A DNA stretch of 50,656 nt from NCBI RefSeq assembly GCF_938045625.1, contig NZ_CALIAV010000059.1:1-50656 (forward strand). Reading direction: 5' to 3'. Below are positions 26,263-35,881 of the stretch, piece by piece (position 1 is the first letter of the stretch; each line of letters starts with the position of its first letter). The stretch is from an uncultured Campylobacter sp. GTDB lineage: Bacteria; Campylobacterota; Campylobacteria; Campylobacterales; Campylobacteraceae. The notes below the pieces were generated by a model. The model saw nothing but the letters and a program-made list of their open reading frames with translations. It searched no databases and was not told the DNA's origin. The position numbers and the translations under genes were made by a program.

Positions 26263-26854
26263 TAAATTTCTCCGTCGTAGCCATACCCTCTTTACTCACG
26301 CCGCTTCGTTTTAGCACCTTTTGCACGGTTAAAATCGCGATTTTAACGTCCAGCGCAAAGCTAAGCTCGCGAACGTATCTCGCGTCAAATTTAAACTTTT
26401 CAGCCCAGCTTATCGCGTTGCGACCGTTTACCTGCGCTAGACCCGTGATACCGGGCCTCACGTCGTGGCGGGTCGCCTGCTCGGCGTCGTAAAGAGGCAG
26501 GTACTCGACCAAAAGCGGACGCGGCCCGATAAAGCTCATATCGCCCTTTAGCACGTTAAAAAGCTGCGGTAGCTCATCAAGGCTGAGGCTTCGGATAGTC
26601 TTGCCGACGCCGCTTAGACGCATCTCGTCGGGTAGTAGCTCGCCGTCCGCGCCGCGCTCGTCGCTCATCGTTTTAAATTTGTAAATTTTAAAAATTTTAG
26701 CGTGCAAGCCCGGGCGTGCCTGCGTAAAAATGACGTCCTTGCTAACCTTAAAATATATCAAAACCGCGACGACCGCCATAATCGGCAACGTAAGCACGAT
26801 CAAAAAAATCGCGCCGCAAATATCCAGTAATCTCTTGAAAAACGCCCTATACAT
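26249..26854 (-). CDS. pglC: undecaprenyl phosphate diNAc-bacillosamine 1-phosphate transferase PglC
   Basis: PglC starts the lipid-linked glycan by moving phospho-bacillosamine from UDP to undecaprenyl phosphate. It is a small monotopic transferase. The N-terminal hydrophobic re-entrant helix (about 10-33) has the Pro bend LTLPIM. The catalytic Asp-Glu pair is D93-E94 in SLSLDELPQLFN. Other landmarks are FKTMSDERG, GDMSFIGPRPLL and RPGITGLAQVNGRNA. The 201-residue length is standard. It overlaps pglA by 8 bases and pglD by 14. Confidence 0.96.
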   Translation of the reverse strand: MYRAFFKRLLDICGAIFLIVLTLPIMAVVAVLIYFKVSKDVIFTQARPGLHAKIFKIYKFKTMSDERGADGELLPDEMRLSGVGKTIRSLSLDELPQLFNVLKGDMSFIGPRPLLVEYLPLYDAEQATRHDVRPGITGLAQVNGRNAISWAEKFKFDARYVRELSFALDVKIAILTVQKVLKRSGVSKEGMATTEKFNGRN

Positions 26855-27974
26855 CGATAAATTTCCTATAAATTTCTACATATTTCCTAGCGACCGCTCG
26901 CTCGTCAAACTCGCGCACGGCGAGCTCCCGCCCGTTTCGTCCCATCTGTGCGGCCAAATTTTCGTCGTTTAGTAAAATTTCTATCTTTGCGGCTAGATCG
27001 GCCGAGTTTTTCGCCTCGCAAAGCAGGCCGTTAAAGCCGTTCGTCACGGCCTCGTTACATCCCGCTACGTCGCTAGCAACGACTGGCCTACCCATACTCA
27101 TCGCCTCTAAAACCGTGCGAGGAAAGCCCTCTTTGTAGCTTGGAAGCGCAAGCAGATAGCTAGCCTTTAAAAGCTCGGGCACGTCGTCTCTAGCACCCAG
27201 ATACCGCACGGCTCCGCCTTTTAAAAACTTTGCGTCGGCCGTGCTTTTGTTGCCCTCAAACCCTTCGCCCGCAAAGACGAACGCACAGTCCTCGCGCCCG
27301 CGTAAAAGCTCGGCGGCCTCATAAAACTCGCGCACGCCCTTGTGCCACATCGCACGCGCTATCATCAGCACGATCTTTTTGCCGTGCAGATCCTCGCCTA
27401 AATTTGCAGCCGACACGCTGCTTTCGTCAAATTTGAGCGTATCTACGCCCACGCTTTTTATCTTAAAAATTTTCTCTTCGGCAATTAGTCCGCGAGCTAG
27501 AAAATACGCCGGATCGGCCTCGTTTACAAACACACAGCCGTCGCTCATATTTAGCGCTTTTTTATAAAGCGTCTCAATCGCGGCGCGTACTAGACGGGTT
27601 TTTAAGTCGTTATCGATATAAAAGCTACCCAGCCCCTCGACCAAATTTATCACGTGCTTTATGCCCGCTTTTTTAGCCGCAAAGGTGCCAAATACGTTTG
27701 ATTTATGCGCCGAGGTTTGTAGTAGATCTAAATTTAACTCGCGTAAAATCTCGGCGAGCTTTTTTGAGTTTTCAAGCACGGTTAAAGGATTTAGGCTCGC
27801 GCGGTCAAGCTCGTACATCACGCAGTTAAATTCGCTTTTTAGCCTATCCGTGTAGTCGCCCTTTGGCGCGATAGCGAAAACCTCGTGCCCGAGCCGCTTT
27901 AGCTCGCGCATGATCGGCGCGCGGAAAAAGTAGATGCTCATATCGGCGTGAGATAAAAATCCAAATTTAACCAT
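26847..27974 (-). CDS. pglA: GalNAc transferase PglA (GT4)
   Basis: PglA adds the first alpha-1,3-linked GalNAc to the bacillosamine on the lipid carrier, at the cytoplasmic face. It is a GT-B enzyme of family GT4. The N-terminal domain begins MVKFGFLSHADMSIYFFR, and the C-terminal donor domain has the E-x7-E motif EGFPRTVLE (SYKEGFPRTVLEAMSMGRP). Length is 375 residues. Its place between pglC and pglB, with coupling to pglC, fits the C. jejuni order. Confidence 0.94.
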   Translation of the reverse strand: MVKFGFLSHADMSIYFFRAPIMRELKRLGHEVFAIAPKGDYTDRLKSEFNCVMYELDRASLNPLTVLENSKKLAEILRELNLDLLQTSAHKSNVFGTFAAKKAGIKHVINLVEGLGSFYIDNDLKTRLVRAAIETLYKKALNMSDGCVFVNEADPAYFLARGLIAEEKIFKIKSVGVDTLKFDESSVSAANLGEDLHGKKIVLMIARAMWHKGVREFYEAAELLRGREDCAFVFAGEGFEGNKSTADAKFLKGGAVRYLGARDDVPELLKASYLLALPSYKEGFPRTVLEAMSMGRPVVASDVAGCNEAVTNGFNGLLCEAKNSADLAAKIEILLNDENLAAQMGRNGRELAVREFDERAVARKYVEIYRKFIDV

Positions 27975-28003
27975 TTAAAAAATATCCTTTAAATTTTGCG
28001 CCC

Positions 28004-30370
28004 TCATCTTAGCAGCCTATAAATCTTAACCGCGCCGTTTAAAACGACCGGCTCAAATAGCTCTTTGTCATAGTTTTCGAGCACGAAAAGCTGTATGTAG
28101 GCCGAGTTTAGCACAGCTTCGTCAAGCACCAAAAACCGCCTGTAATCCTTCATAAAAATAAGATAAATTTTACCGTCCGAGTCCATCTCATGCTTTTTGA
28201 CGACCAGCTTGTCTTTCTCGTCGTAGCTTGTTTCAAAGTACGTATTTACGGGCATTTCGCGCTCGCCGATATAGACTTTTGACGCGTCGCCAGATACGCT
28301 AAACCCTCCGCCGATATTTATCGTATCGCCGTCCACCGAGTAAGGTTTACCCGGATAAAATATCGCTCCGTACTCCTCGCCGCTGTTTAGATCGAGGTTT
28401 GAAAAGCGCAAAACGGCGCTAAAAATATCAAGCATGGAGTCCGGTAAATAATAGTAAATCTCGCGCGTTTTTTGCGGCGGGCGAAAATCCTTGTCGTTTA
28501 GCGAATACAAAAACGAATTTACGTTAGTCGCGTTATAGTCCTTCATCATCTGCGCCAAATTTAGCCCGAATTTCTCGCTAAAATTGCGCTCGGTGTACTC
28601 GACCTCTAGACGCGCCATATTTGCCGACATGCGTTGATTAGCCGCTAGCGCGAAGCTCACGGCGAAGTTATCTCTGCCCAGGTGCTTGCCGCCGTCAATG
28701 AGAGTCTTGACGTCCGCGTAGTAGCGGATCGGATAGCCGTAGTCCCACCACGCCAGCACGTAGTCCTCGCGCCCCGCGATCTTGTGTAGTTTATCTAGGC
28801 TCTCGACCTCGCTTTTGGCAAAGACCGTGCCGACTTTGTAGCCGTAAATATGCTCAAGGCACGGCATCAAGGATAGCGCGGCGATACAAAAGACGCAAAT
28901 TTTTTCTAAAAGCGCGTGCTTTTTGAGCGAGCTTAGGCCTGAGACCATAAAATAAGCCGCCCCGCAAACAAGAGCCGCCGCGGCAAACGTGGCTAGATAT
29001 ACGCCAAAGCTCGCCTCGCCGTCAAAATTTGGCGCGAAAACGGGAGATTTACCATGCAAAAGGCTGTAGTATTTATCAAAATATAAAAAGAAAAACGCGA
29101 AAAACGCCGTAACGAAAACGGTGCAAAATTTGTCTAAAATTTTATCTTTTTTAAAAAAACTCACGCAAAGCACCGCAAAATATCCAAATCCTATTGCCAT
29201 CACGGGTACGGAGTAGATCGTAAATCTAAGCCCGCCTTTTAGCGCCAAAAAACCAAGTAGCAGCATCGGAAGCGCGAGTAAAAAGGAGCGAAATTTAAGA
29301 CAAAGCGCCGCGACTCCTACGAGTGATAAAGCAAAAGTAACGATATGACCGCTGATACGCTTAGCAAAGGCGTTTATCGACTCAAACTCAAACGAATAAT
29401 CGCTCATTTCCATTATCGTTTTATTTACGTTATAAAAATGAAAAACCGGCTCGCTACTCTCGGAAACTCCGCGAAATATGTAAAATTTAAGCTGAAATAA
29501 AATTTGATTTAGCCCGCCGCTAAAGCCAAGCAAACCTACGGCCAGAGCCAGGCATGCTGCTACTACGCGTTTATCCCAGATCTGTGGACGAAATCTCATC
29601 GCTAGATAAAGCGCGACCGTAAGAGCGCTTTTAGCGTAAAAATCGATATACGTAAGCGCCACTATCATCAAAATGACAGCCTCGTAATTTAGCGCGTTTT
29701 TTCTATCAAAAACCAAAGTATAGAGCAAAAATGCGCCCAGCATCGCAAAATTTAGCGAGTAAGAGCTCGGATACCACCAGTCGTTTATCAGGATAAAAAT
29801 CGGGATAAAAATAAGATCGTTTACGTTTTTTTTCTGCACCAGACGTATCATCGCCCAGACGCTAAACGCGGGCAGCACGATAGTGAGCATGTCGGTGTCG
29901 TAGTAGCCGGCCATCGTGCGGTTGTAGTAGCTGTTTGCGATACTAGCTAGCAAGGCCGCCGCAAAGCCGACTCCTGGCATCTCGTACTCTTTGCCTATCA
30001 AAATCACTGGAATGACGATAAGCGAGCTAAAAAACACGCTCATATAAAGCAAGATACTCTCGAAGCTAAAAGGCAAAATTTGATACAAAAAATACGTAAG
30101 TGTGGGCATCGAGCGGCCGTAGTAGCTAAGGTCGTTTGGCTGATGAAAGCCCGCTATCATGTCGCGCGCGCCCTCGGCAAAGGCGTAGCCGTCGTTCGTG
30201 CTGATCATAAGCTGATCGTTCCAGAAAAAGTGCTGATACTCGCCCGCCCAATACACCCAGTACAGCCTGCAAACCACGCTAAAAATAAACGCCGCAAGCA
30301 TCAAAAAGAAAGTCTGTTTTGAAAATTTAAATTTATCCAAGAGTCCCGAAATTTTACTCGCCATTTTCAC
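28004..30370 (-). CDS. pglB: oligosaccharyltransferase PglB
   Basis: PglB transfers the finished glycan from undecaprenyl pyrophosphate to Asn in D/E-x-N-x-S/T sequons in the periplasm. The first metal-binding Asp is D60 (STNDGYAFAEGARD), and the second pair is in GYYDTDMLTI. The loop Glu is probably in NKTIMEMSDY. The sequon-binding WWDYG is at residues 541-545, and the MxxI motif is MLDIF. Thirteen or more helices fill the first ~500 residues. At 788 residues it is longer than the C. jejuni protein (713, from memory), with most of the extra length near 413-492. The start may be GTG at 30370 or ATG two codons on; it overlaps pglJ. Confidence 0.96.
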   Translation of the reverse strand: MKMASKISGLLDKFKFSKQTFFLMLAAFIFSVVCRLYWVYWAGEYQHFFWNDQLMISTNDGYAFAEGARDMIAGFHQPNDLSYYGRSMPTLTYFLYQILPFSFESILLYMSVFFSSLIVIPVILIGKEYEMPGVGFAAALLASIANSYYNRTMAGYYDTDMLTIVLPAFSVWAMIRLVQKKNVNDLIFIPIFILINDWWYPSSYSLNFAMLGAFLLYTLVFDRKNALNYEAVILMIVALTYIDFYAKSALTVALYLAMRFRPQIWDKRVVAACLALAVGLLGFSGGLNQILFQLKFYIFRGVSESSEPVFHFYNVNKTIMEMSDYSFEFESINAFAKRISGHIVTFALSLVGVAALCLKFRSFLLALPMLLLGFLALKGGLRFTIYSVPVMAIGFGYFAVLCVSFFKKDKILDKFCTVFVTAFFAFFFLYFDKYYSLLHGKSPVFAPNFDGEASFGVYLATFAAAALVCGAAYFMVSGLSSLKKHALLEKICVFCIAALSLMPCLEHIYGYKVGTVFAKSEVESLDKLHKIAGREDYVLAWWDYGYPIRYYADVKTLIDGGKHLGRDNFAVSFALAANQRMSANMARLEVEYTERNFSEKFGLNLAQMMKDYNATNVNSFLYSLNDKDFRPPQKTREIYYYLPDSMLDIFSAVLRFSNLDLNSGEEYGAIFYPGKPYSVDGDTINIGGGFSVSGDASKVYIGEREMPVNTYFETSYDEKDKLVVKKHEMDSDGKIYLIFMKDYRRFLVLDEAVLNSAYIQLFVLENYDKELFEPVVLNGAVKIYRLLR

Positions 30371-31481
30371 CCTCTAAATATCCTATGAGCTGCGCCGCGA
30401 CGGCGTTTCTATCAAATTTTGCTACGCGGCCATAAGCTCTTTTTTCATAAGCTTGCCTTAAATTTTCATCATCAAGCGCTCGCCTCATCGCCGACTCCAT
30501 CGCTTTTTCGTCATCAACTGGCACAAGGATGCCGTATTTGTCATCACCAAGAAGTTCTCTAGCGCCGCTTTTGTGATCGGTAGAGATGATAAATCTCTCA
30601 CAAGCAAGCGCCTCTAAAAGCACGTTTGAAAAGCCCTCAAAGCGCGAAGCGCAGAGGAAACACTCGGCGTTTCTAATAAATTTAAACGGATTTTTATCCG
30701 TGCCTAGCAGCTTTACTCGCTCGCTCACGCCAAGCTCGTCGATCAAATTTTGAAGCTCGCCTTGTAAAGGCCCCTTGCCTAAAATTCCAAGCGTCGCGCG
30801 CTCGTCGTTTAAATTTGCGATTATTTTTATTAGCATCGCTTGATTTTTACCGCTATCAAGTCGCCCGATATTTAGAAAAAACGGCTTAAATTTGCCCTCT
30901 ATCGGCTCATCGGCAAGAGTTTTTATCGCAGCCAAATCAACCGCGTTATATAGCACTTTCGTCTTTTCCCTGTCGCAGCCGAAATTTTGCACGAGATCCT
31001 CGGCATTTCCCTGTGCGTTAGCAAGGATAAGATCGGCTCTAGGATAGAGCGCCTTAACTAAAATTCTATTAGCAAGCCCGCTAAGGCCGCTTTTATAGAT
31101 GACCGACGGGCAGCTGCGCTCGCTTATCACCATGCGTCCTTTTACTCCGGCGATCCTTGCTAAAAGTGCGATATAACAAGGCCGGTTCATTAAGACAAAA
31201 TGCGCGTCGATACCCAAATTTTCGCAAAGTTTTTTGTATTTTAGAGCCAAAGAGGGTAGCGCAAAAGCTAGTCGAAAAAGCTTTTTGACGCCGCTCTCAT
31301 AGGGATCTGAGCGCTCGAGGAAGTGAATTTTTACCGCGCTTGGTATCTCGTAGGCCACGACCTCGCTCATCAAAACGAGATGAACTTCGTATTTTCCACA
31401 CAGAGCGGGGAGTAAATTTGAGACCACGCGCTCCGCGCCGCCTGGCCCCATCGAGTAGAGAAAAACGGCTAATTTTTTCAT
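30354..31481 (-). CDS. pglJ: GalNAc transferase PglJ (GT4)
   Basis: PglJ adds the second GalNAc to the lipid-linked disaccharide. It is a GT4, GT-B enzyme: the N-terminus KKLAVFLYSMGPGGAERVV contains the acceptor-side glycine loop, and the donor domain has the E-x7-E motif EGFSNVLLE. Long stretches match my memory of C. jejuni PglJ (for example ALKYKKLCENLGID and LYPRADLILAN). I start it at the ATG at 31481, which overlaps the pglI stop (ATGA), giving 375 residues. An upstream ATG would add nine residues inside pglI. Confidence 0.93.
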   Translation of the reverse strand: MKKLAVFLYSMGPGGAERVVSNLLPALCGKYEVHLVLMSEVVAYEIPSAVKIHFLERSDPYESGVKKLFRLAFALPSLALKYKKLCENLGIDAHFVLMNRPCYIALLARIAGVKGRMVISERSCPSVIYKSGLSGLANRILVKALYPRADLILANAQGNAEDLVQNFGCDREKTKVLYNAVDLAAIKTLADEPIEGKFKPFFLNIGRLDSGKNQAMLIKIIANLNDERATLGILGKGPLQGELQNLIDELGVSERVKLLGTDKNPFKFIRNAECFLCASRFEGFSNVLLEALACERFIISTDHKSGARELLGDDKYGILVPVDDEKAMESAMRRALDDENLRQAYEKRAYGRVAKFDRNAVAAQLIGYLEGENGE

Positions 31482-32455
31482 TCGCCGCGCGTTTTTTTGT
31501 ATATCCAAACGCGAATTTTAGTTAAAAACAAAATCATAGACTTTGGAAACGGGCTTAAAATCAGCATCGCCAGCGCTTCTTTAGTAAATTTAAATTTGAG
31601 GCTTTTAAAAAGATACTCGTACATTTTTTTGTACTCGCCACCAAATTTAGCATAATACGCCGCCATTTTATACAGGATCGCGATGTGAGCATCGTTTACG
31701 CGAAATTTCGGCTCGGCCGAATTTGCGTTGCTTGCTTGCGCGTTTTTCTCGGCGATCTTTTGCAAAATGAGCTCCGCAGTCATCGCGTAGCCTTTCATGA
31801 TGCAAAGCGGGCGCTTAAACGAGTTTATCGTGACGCTATCGCTGCGATGAAAGCGGTAAATACGCACTGCATCGTGTAGATAGTAAGCAGGAAAATCAAA
31901 AAGGTAGATCCAAAGCGTATTTTCGCTACCGTAAAGCCCCTTTTCAAAGCGCCTCTGACCGATCGCGTCGCGGCGAAACATTATCAAAAACTCGCCAGTT
32001 ATCTTGCCGTCGTAATAGTCCTGCGGCGAAATTTCCCCGCTTTTACTTAGTCCAAATCCCGAAAATTTCGTCGTCAGCTCGCCGTCAATCTCAAAGTAAC
32101 AGTTCGCCCAGACGCTAGCATACCCCTGCTCCAGCACGGCCGCCATCTTGCTTATAGCGCCTTCTATCAGCAAGTCATCGTCGTCTAGTATCACGAAAAC
32201 ATCGCCGCTAGCGTGGTCAAAACCGTTGTTTTTATTGCCGTTTGGACCGCGATCGTAGGTTTGGTTTAGGACGTATTTTACGTTGTCAAATTTAGCGACA
32301 TAGCTTTGCGCGAGCTCGCGCGTGCCGTCGTTTGAGTTGTCGTCGCTGATTATGATTTCTTTATTTTCGTAGTCTTGAGCCAGCGCGCTTTTTAGGGCGG
32401 CTTCAAAAAGCTCTTTGCGGTTGTAGGTTGGGATTATTATGCTTACTTTTAGCAT
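31478..32455 (-). CDS. pglI: branching glucosyltransferase PglI (GT2)
   Basis: PglI adds the single branch glucose to the N-glycan on the lipid carrier. It is a GT-A enzyme of family GT2. The nucleotide-binding start is VSIIIPTYNRKELFEAAL, SDDNSNDGT is the early Asp motif, and the metal-binding motif is LDDDDLL. The run RGPNGNKNNGFDHASG closely resembles C. jejuni PglI as I remember it. Length 325 fits. It sits 1 base after pglH and overlaps pglJ by 4. Some Campylobacter species lack this gene, so its presence predicts a branched glycan. Confidence 0.88.
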   Translation of the reverse strand: MLKVSIIIPTYNRKELFEAALKSALAQDYENKEIIISDDNSNDGTRELAQSYVAKFDNVKYVLNQTYDRGPNGNKNNGFDHASGDVFVILDDDDLLIEGAISKMAAVLEQGYASVWANCYFEIDGELTTKFSGFGLSKSGEISPQDYYDGKITGEFLIMFRRDAIGQRRFEKGLYGSENTLWIYLFDFPAYYLHDAVRIYRFHRSDSVTINSFKRPLCIMKGYAMTAELILQKIAEKNAQASNANSAEPKFRVNDAHIAILYKMAAYYAKFGGEYKKMYEYLFKSLKFKFTKEALAMLILSPFPKSMILFLTKIRVWIYKKTRGE

Positions 32456-32456
32456 T

Positions 32457-33521
32457 TTAGTTCTTTATATTTTGAGTGATAAAATCCATCCATTTTTGAT
32501 AAATTTGATCGGTTTTAAAGCTATTTTCACGCTCGCTAGCATTACTTACAAGCTCTTGTCTTAGCCCCTCGTCGCGCATCAAAAGTTCGATTTTGCTTCC
32601 GAGCGCTTTTACGTCGTCTATCGGCACTAAAAATCCGTCCTTGCCGTCCTCGATGAGCTCTTTTGCGCCGCTTGTCGCAGTCGCCACCCTGGCGCAGTTA
32701 AAAAATACGCTCTCGATTAAAACGTTTGGCAAGCCCTCGGTTTTGGAGCTTGAGACTAAAATTTTAGACCTTTCGTAAAGCGAAGCTACATCGCTCGTTT
32801 GCCCGATAAACTCGGCATCCAGATGAAGCTGCTCGTGCGCGATAAGCTCTAGCCTTTGCCTCTCTTCGCCAGCGCCCGCTATCACGATTTTCCAGTCTTT
32901 TAAAAGCTCTTTATCGACTAGGCTCATGGCTTTTAAAAATACGTCGCAGCCTTTAAGCGAGATGAGACGACCGACGAAAAGGATGATATTTTCCTTCGGC
33001 AAGCCCTGTTTTTTGGCTTCAAACATCGGATTATACATCACGGTTTTATTTTTTACGAAGCTATAGTACTCGTAGTCTTCTTTCGTAAGTACCGTGAGTC
33101 CGCTAGCTAGCGGATAGAGCATACGGCGTAAAAACAGCCAGCCGCGCCCCTTGAAAAAATCGGCGCTTGAATGCTCGCTGATAAAAAGCGGCTTACCGAT
33201 AAATAAATTCGACAAAATCACGTTGATATTGGTGCTGTCCATCGAGGAGATAACGACGTCAAAGCCGCCGTTTTTGATCAAATTTCGCTGATAAAAAAAC
33301 TTTTTCACGCGCCTTATTAAATTTGCAAAAAACCCTTTTTTCACCATCGGGAAAGGCAGATCTATCAGCTTTATCCTCTCGTCTAGCTCGTAAAACGGTG
33401 GTTTGGTGTCAAATTTTAAAAGCGTTACGTCGTGAAATTTCGCAAAATAGCTCGCTAGCAAGCTCATCACACGCTCGGCGCCGCCTGCTTGCAGGGTCGA
33501 AATTATAAATAAAACCTTCAT
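32457..33521 (-). CDS. pglH: processive GalNAc transferase PglH (GT4)
   Basis: PglH adds several alpha-1,4 GalNAc units in C. jejuni and counts them with a basic 'ruler' helix. Here the N-terminus is FIISTLQAGGAERVMSL, the E-x7-E motif is EGLPNVLIE, and a strongly basic helix spans about residues 65-83 (FANLIRRVKKFFYQRNLIK), the right place for the ruler. The acceptor-side motif ISEHSSADFF is also like PglH. Length is 354 residues. A 93-base gap separates it from the upstream GT25 gene, the largest gap between here and galE. How many sugars it adds cannot be read from the sequence. Confidence 0.88.
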   Translation of the reverse strand: MKVLFIISTLQAGGAERVMSLLASYFAKFHDVTLLKFDTKPPFYELDERIKLIDLPFPMVKKGFFANLIRRVKKFFYQRNLIKNGGFDVVISSMDSTNINVILSNLFIGKPLFISEHSSADFFKGRGWLFLRRMLYPLASGLTVLTKEDYEYYSFVKNKTVMYNPMFEAKKQGLPKENIILFVGRLISLKGCDVFLKAMSLVDKELLKDWKIVIAGAGEERQRLELIAHEQLHLDAEFIGQTSDVASLYERSKILVSSSKTEGLPNVLIESVFFNCARVATATSGAKELIEDGKDGFLVPIDDVKALGSKIELLMRDEGLRQELVSNASERENSFKTDQIYQKWMDFITQNIKN

Positions 33522-33614
33522 TCTCTCTCCAAATTTTAATCAATGCGTGAAAATTTAATAAATCTTCAAAATTATTGATTTTATAAATTTTGAGCTTTAT
33601 AATCGCTTAGTTTC

Positions 33615-34370
33615 CTATCTTTTAAATATCCGCTCATAGCCCAAAATTGCCGCTTCAAAGCGCGTTGCGGCGACATATTTTAAGCTATTTAGGCGAGCTA
33701 GCGGAGAGACTTTTGCCTGCGCTCTTTGCGCTCGCTCGGCTTGGATATTTGAGTCTGTTAGATCGGTTGGATGCGCAAAAATATCGCTAAAATACATCTT
33801 TAAGCCGTTTTGTAAAAGCAAAATCCGCCAAAAATCAGCCACGCAAAGCGCCTTTTTGTGCGTTTGCAAGATCTTTTCCGCCGCGCGCCTATCAAGCACG
33901 TAAGCAGCCGCTCGGTAAATCGTGCCGTAAGATCGCTTTGAGACTAGCCAAAAATCCTCATTCAGCTTTTTGCCAAATGCGCTAAATCGCCCCTCTAGCC
34001 CGTCTTGCGCACCGCAGATTAGAGCCGAACCCTCGTCCATCTTGGCAGCTTTTTCAAACGCCTTTTTTACGCCGCTTTCATCTCCGATGACGTCGTCTTC
34101 TAAGATGAGCGCAAACCGGGCGTCGCTTTTTAAAAACTCCTCGTAAGCGCGCGCGTGAGATAGCGAACAGCCGACCTCGGACGGGCTCAATAGTCTGCCG
34201 TAAGCCTCGAGGCTAGGCAGCGCGTAGCCGTAGTACTCCTTTGCACTCATTGTTCTACCGTCGGTTGCCTCGACGAGTTTAAATTCGCCGTAGTTTTTAA
34301 ACCGCTCTTTTAGCTTTTGCCTGCGCGCCTCGTCGCTTTTTAGCGAAATAACGAATACTAAATTTTTCAT
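33615..34370 (-). CDS. GT25-family glycosyltransferase
   Basis: The protein matches family GT25, which holds LOS beta-galactosyl/glucosyl transferases. It starts NLVFVISLKSDEARRQKLK and carries EVGCSLSHARAYEEFL and the metal-type motif LILEDDV. The sugar and linkage cannot be deduced. GT25 enzymes are usually found in LOS loci, so its place between pglH and a flippase is unusual. It overlaps the flippase gene by 4 bases (ATGA). It could extend the N-glycan or a separate surface glycan. The 251-residue length is typical. Confidence 0.85.
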   Translation of the reverse strand: MKNLVFVISLKSDEARRQKLKERFKNYGEFKLVEATDGRTMSAKEYYGYALPSLEAYGRLLSPSEVGCSLSHARAYEEFLKSDARFALILEDDVIGDESGVKKAFEKAAKMDEGSALICGAQDGLEGRFSAFGKKLNEDFWLVSKRSYGTIYRAAAYVLDRRAAEKILQTHKKALCVADFWRILLLQNGLKMYFSDIFAHPTDLTDSNIQAERAQRAQAKVSPLARLNSLKYVAATRFEAAILGYERIFKR

Positions 34371-35881
34371 CTTTTAAACTTCGATTTGATTTTATTTATC
34401 ACGATTAGTTGTTCTCTTTTGTCAAATATCAAAAACAAGCTCGCGGCGTATCCCACTGCAAGTAAAACCGCCGAATATGCGGCAAATTCGCCCCAGTTTG
34501 AAATTTGCACGAAATTTCGCAGCCAAAAAAACAGTCCGCAAACTGCCGCAAAAACGGCTAAATTTTTAAAATAAACGCCGTAAAAAGTCGTAAGCGGCAA
34601 GCTCAAATTTAACGCAGCGTTTATGAGGTCAAATCCCAAAATGCGTACCGAATAAAGCGCGGCGCCGACGATCGCCATACCGTAAATGCCGTAAGTCGTA
34701 AATTTAAGCACGGCAATCTGCGCCAAAATCGTGCCGGCACCCAAAATCGTGTTTGCTATCGCAGGACGTTTTAGTTTATTTGTCGCGCTGTCGAGATTAA
34801 AAAGCGAAAAAACATAGCTAATAAATATAATCGGCACTAGAGTTATCATCGAGAGATTATAGATTAGGCTTATCTCGTCCGCGCTTTTAAACGGCAACCA
34901 AAGCATGTAGAATTCGCGCCCGAAAGCTACGAAAATAGCCGCCGGTACGCTCATGACAAAAGCCGTAACTCGCATCGAAAATTTAGCCTCCGCAACAAGC
35001 GCGGTCAAATTTGATTTGGAGTAGTGCTCGACGAATTTTGGCGCAAATATCGCGCTAAGCTGCGCCACGAAGCTCTCCAAAATGATCGGAGCCGCCTTTG
35101 AAACAGCTAAAATTCCAGTCGCGTTCGCGCTTAAAAAGATATTGCAGATAAACAGATCCATACCGCTCATAAGCACGCGGTTTAGGGCGTTAAAGCTATT
35201 ATAGACGCCTGATTTTAGCAGCTCTTTTATCCGCGTAAAGTCAAATTCGCTTGGGTTAAATTTAAGCTCGGGCGTGATGCGGCGCGAAACCCAAACGCTC
35301 GTAAAAAAAACAAAGAGCGACGCGACTAGAGCGGAGATCGCGATATAGGCGATCATCGGTCTGAAAAAATAAAAAAGCGCGACGATGAGAGCGGCCAAAA
35401 TGGCGCTAGACGCGGCGTTGCGAACGGAGATGATGTAGAGCTTGTTTTTGATAAACATCGAGACGCTGATGACACCGTTAAAAAGTCCGACGCAAAAATT
35501 TATAAAATAAAACGCGAAAGTAAGCCGTACGTCGCCTAGCAGCGCGTCGCTCACGTTTAGCACGCTTTGTAAATTTAAGATAAAAATGCCGGCACCCAGC
35601 AAAATCAGAACGCAAAAAAAGATATTTACGACTAGAACCGACGAGTAGTAGGCGTTTGCCGCGCGGGTGCCCCCTCTGTGCCACTCGTACGCGACAAAGC
35701 GGCCGCTAACGGAGTTTATCGCAGCAGTCACGACTAGGGCGTAAGCCACGATAGCGTTAGATAGCCCGACAAAGCCGTAGGCCTCGTTGCCTAGGCTTTT
35801 TAGAATGTAGGGCGTGAGGAAAAAATTTATCCCCATCGAGACGATAAAAACGACGATGGAGCTGATCAAATTTACGAGCAT
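34367..35881 (-). CDS. Wzx/MATE-type oligosaccharide flippase
   Basis: The 504-residue product has about 12-14 hydrophobic helices spread over its length and begins MLVNLISSIVVFIVSMGINF, like polysaccharide exporters of the MVF/Wzx superfamily. These flip undecaprenyl-pyrophosphate glycans across the inner membrane. There is no ATP-binding domain, so it is not PglK, the ABC flippase I recall at this place in C. jejuni. No PglK is seen in the window. It may therefore flip the N-glycan here, or serve another glycan built by the neighbours. Overlaps: 1 base with the dehydrogenase (TAATG) and 4 with GT25. Confidence 0.87.
   Translation of the reverse strand: MLVNLISSIVVFIVSMGINFFLTPYILKSLGNEAYGFVGLSNAIVAYALVVTAAINSVSGRFVAYEWHRGGTRAANAYYSSVLVVNIFFCVLILLGAGIFILNLQSVLNVSDALLGDVRLTFAFYFINFCVGLFNGVISVSMFIKNKLYIISVRNAASSAILAALIVALFYFFRPMIAYIAISALVASLFVFFTSVWVSRRITPELKFNPSEFDFTRIKELLKSGVYNSFNALNRVLMSGMDLFICNIFLSANATGILAVSKAAPIILESFVAQLSAIFAPKFVEHYSKSNLTALVAEAKFSMRVTAFVMSVPAAIFVAFGREFYMLWLPFKSADEISLIYNLSMITLVPIIFISYVFSLFNLDSATNKLKRPAIANTILGAGTILAQIAVLKFTTYGIYGMAIVGAALYSVRILGFDLINAALNLSLPLTTFYGVYFKNLAVFAAVCGLFFWLRNFVQISNWGEFAAYSAVLLAVGYAASLFLIFDKREQLIVINKIKSKFKR

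Noticed and set aside
34367..35881. Flippase called as PglK
   Set aside because: PglK is an ABC transporter with Walker A and B motifs; this protein has only membrane helices and no ATP-binding domain.
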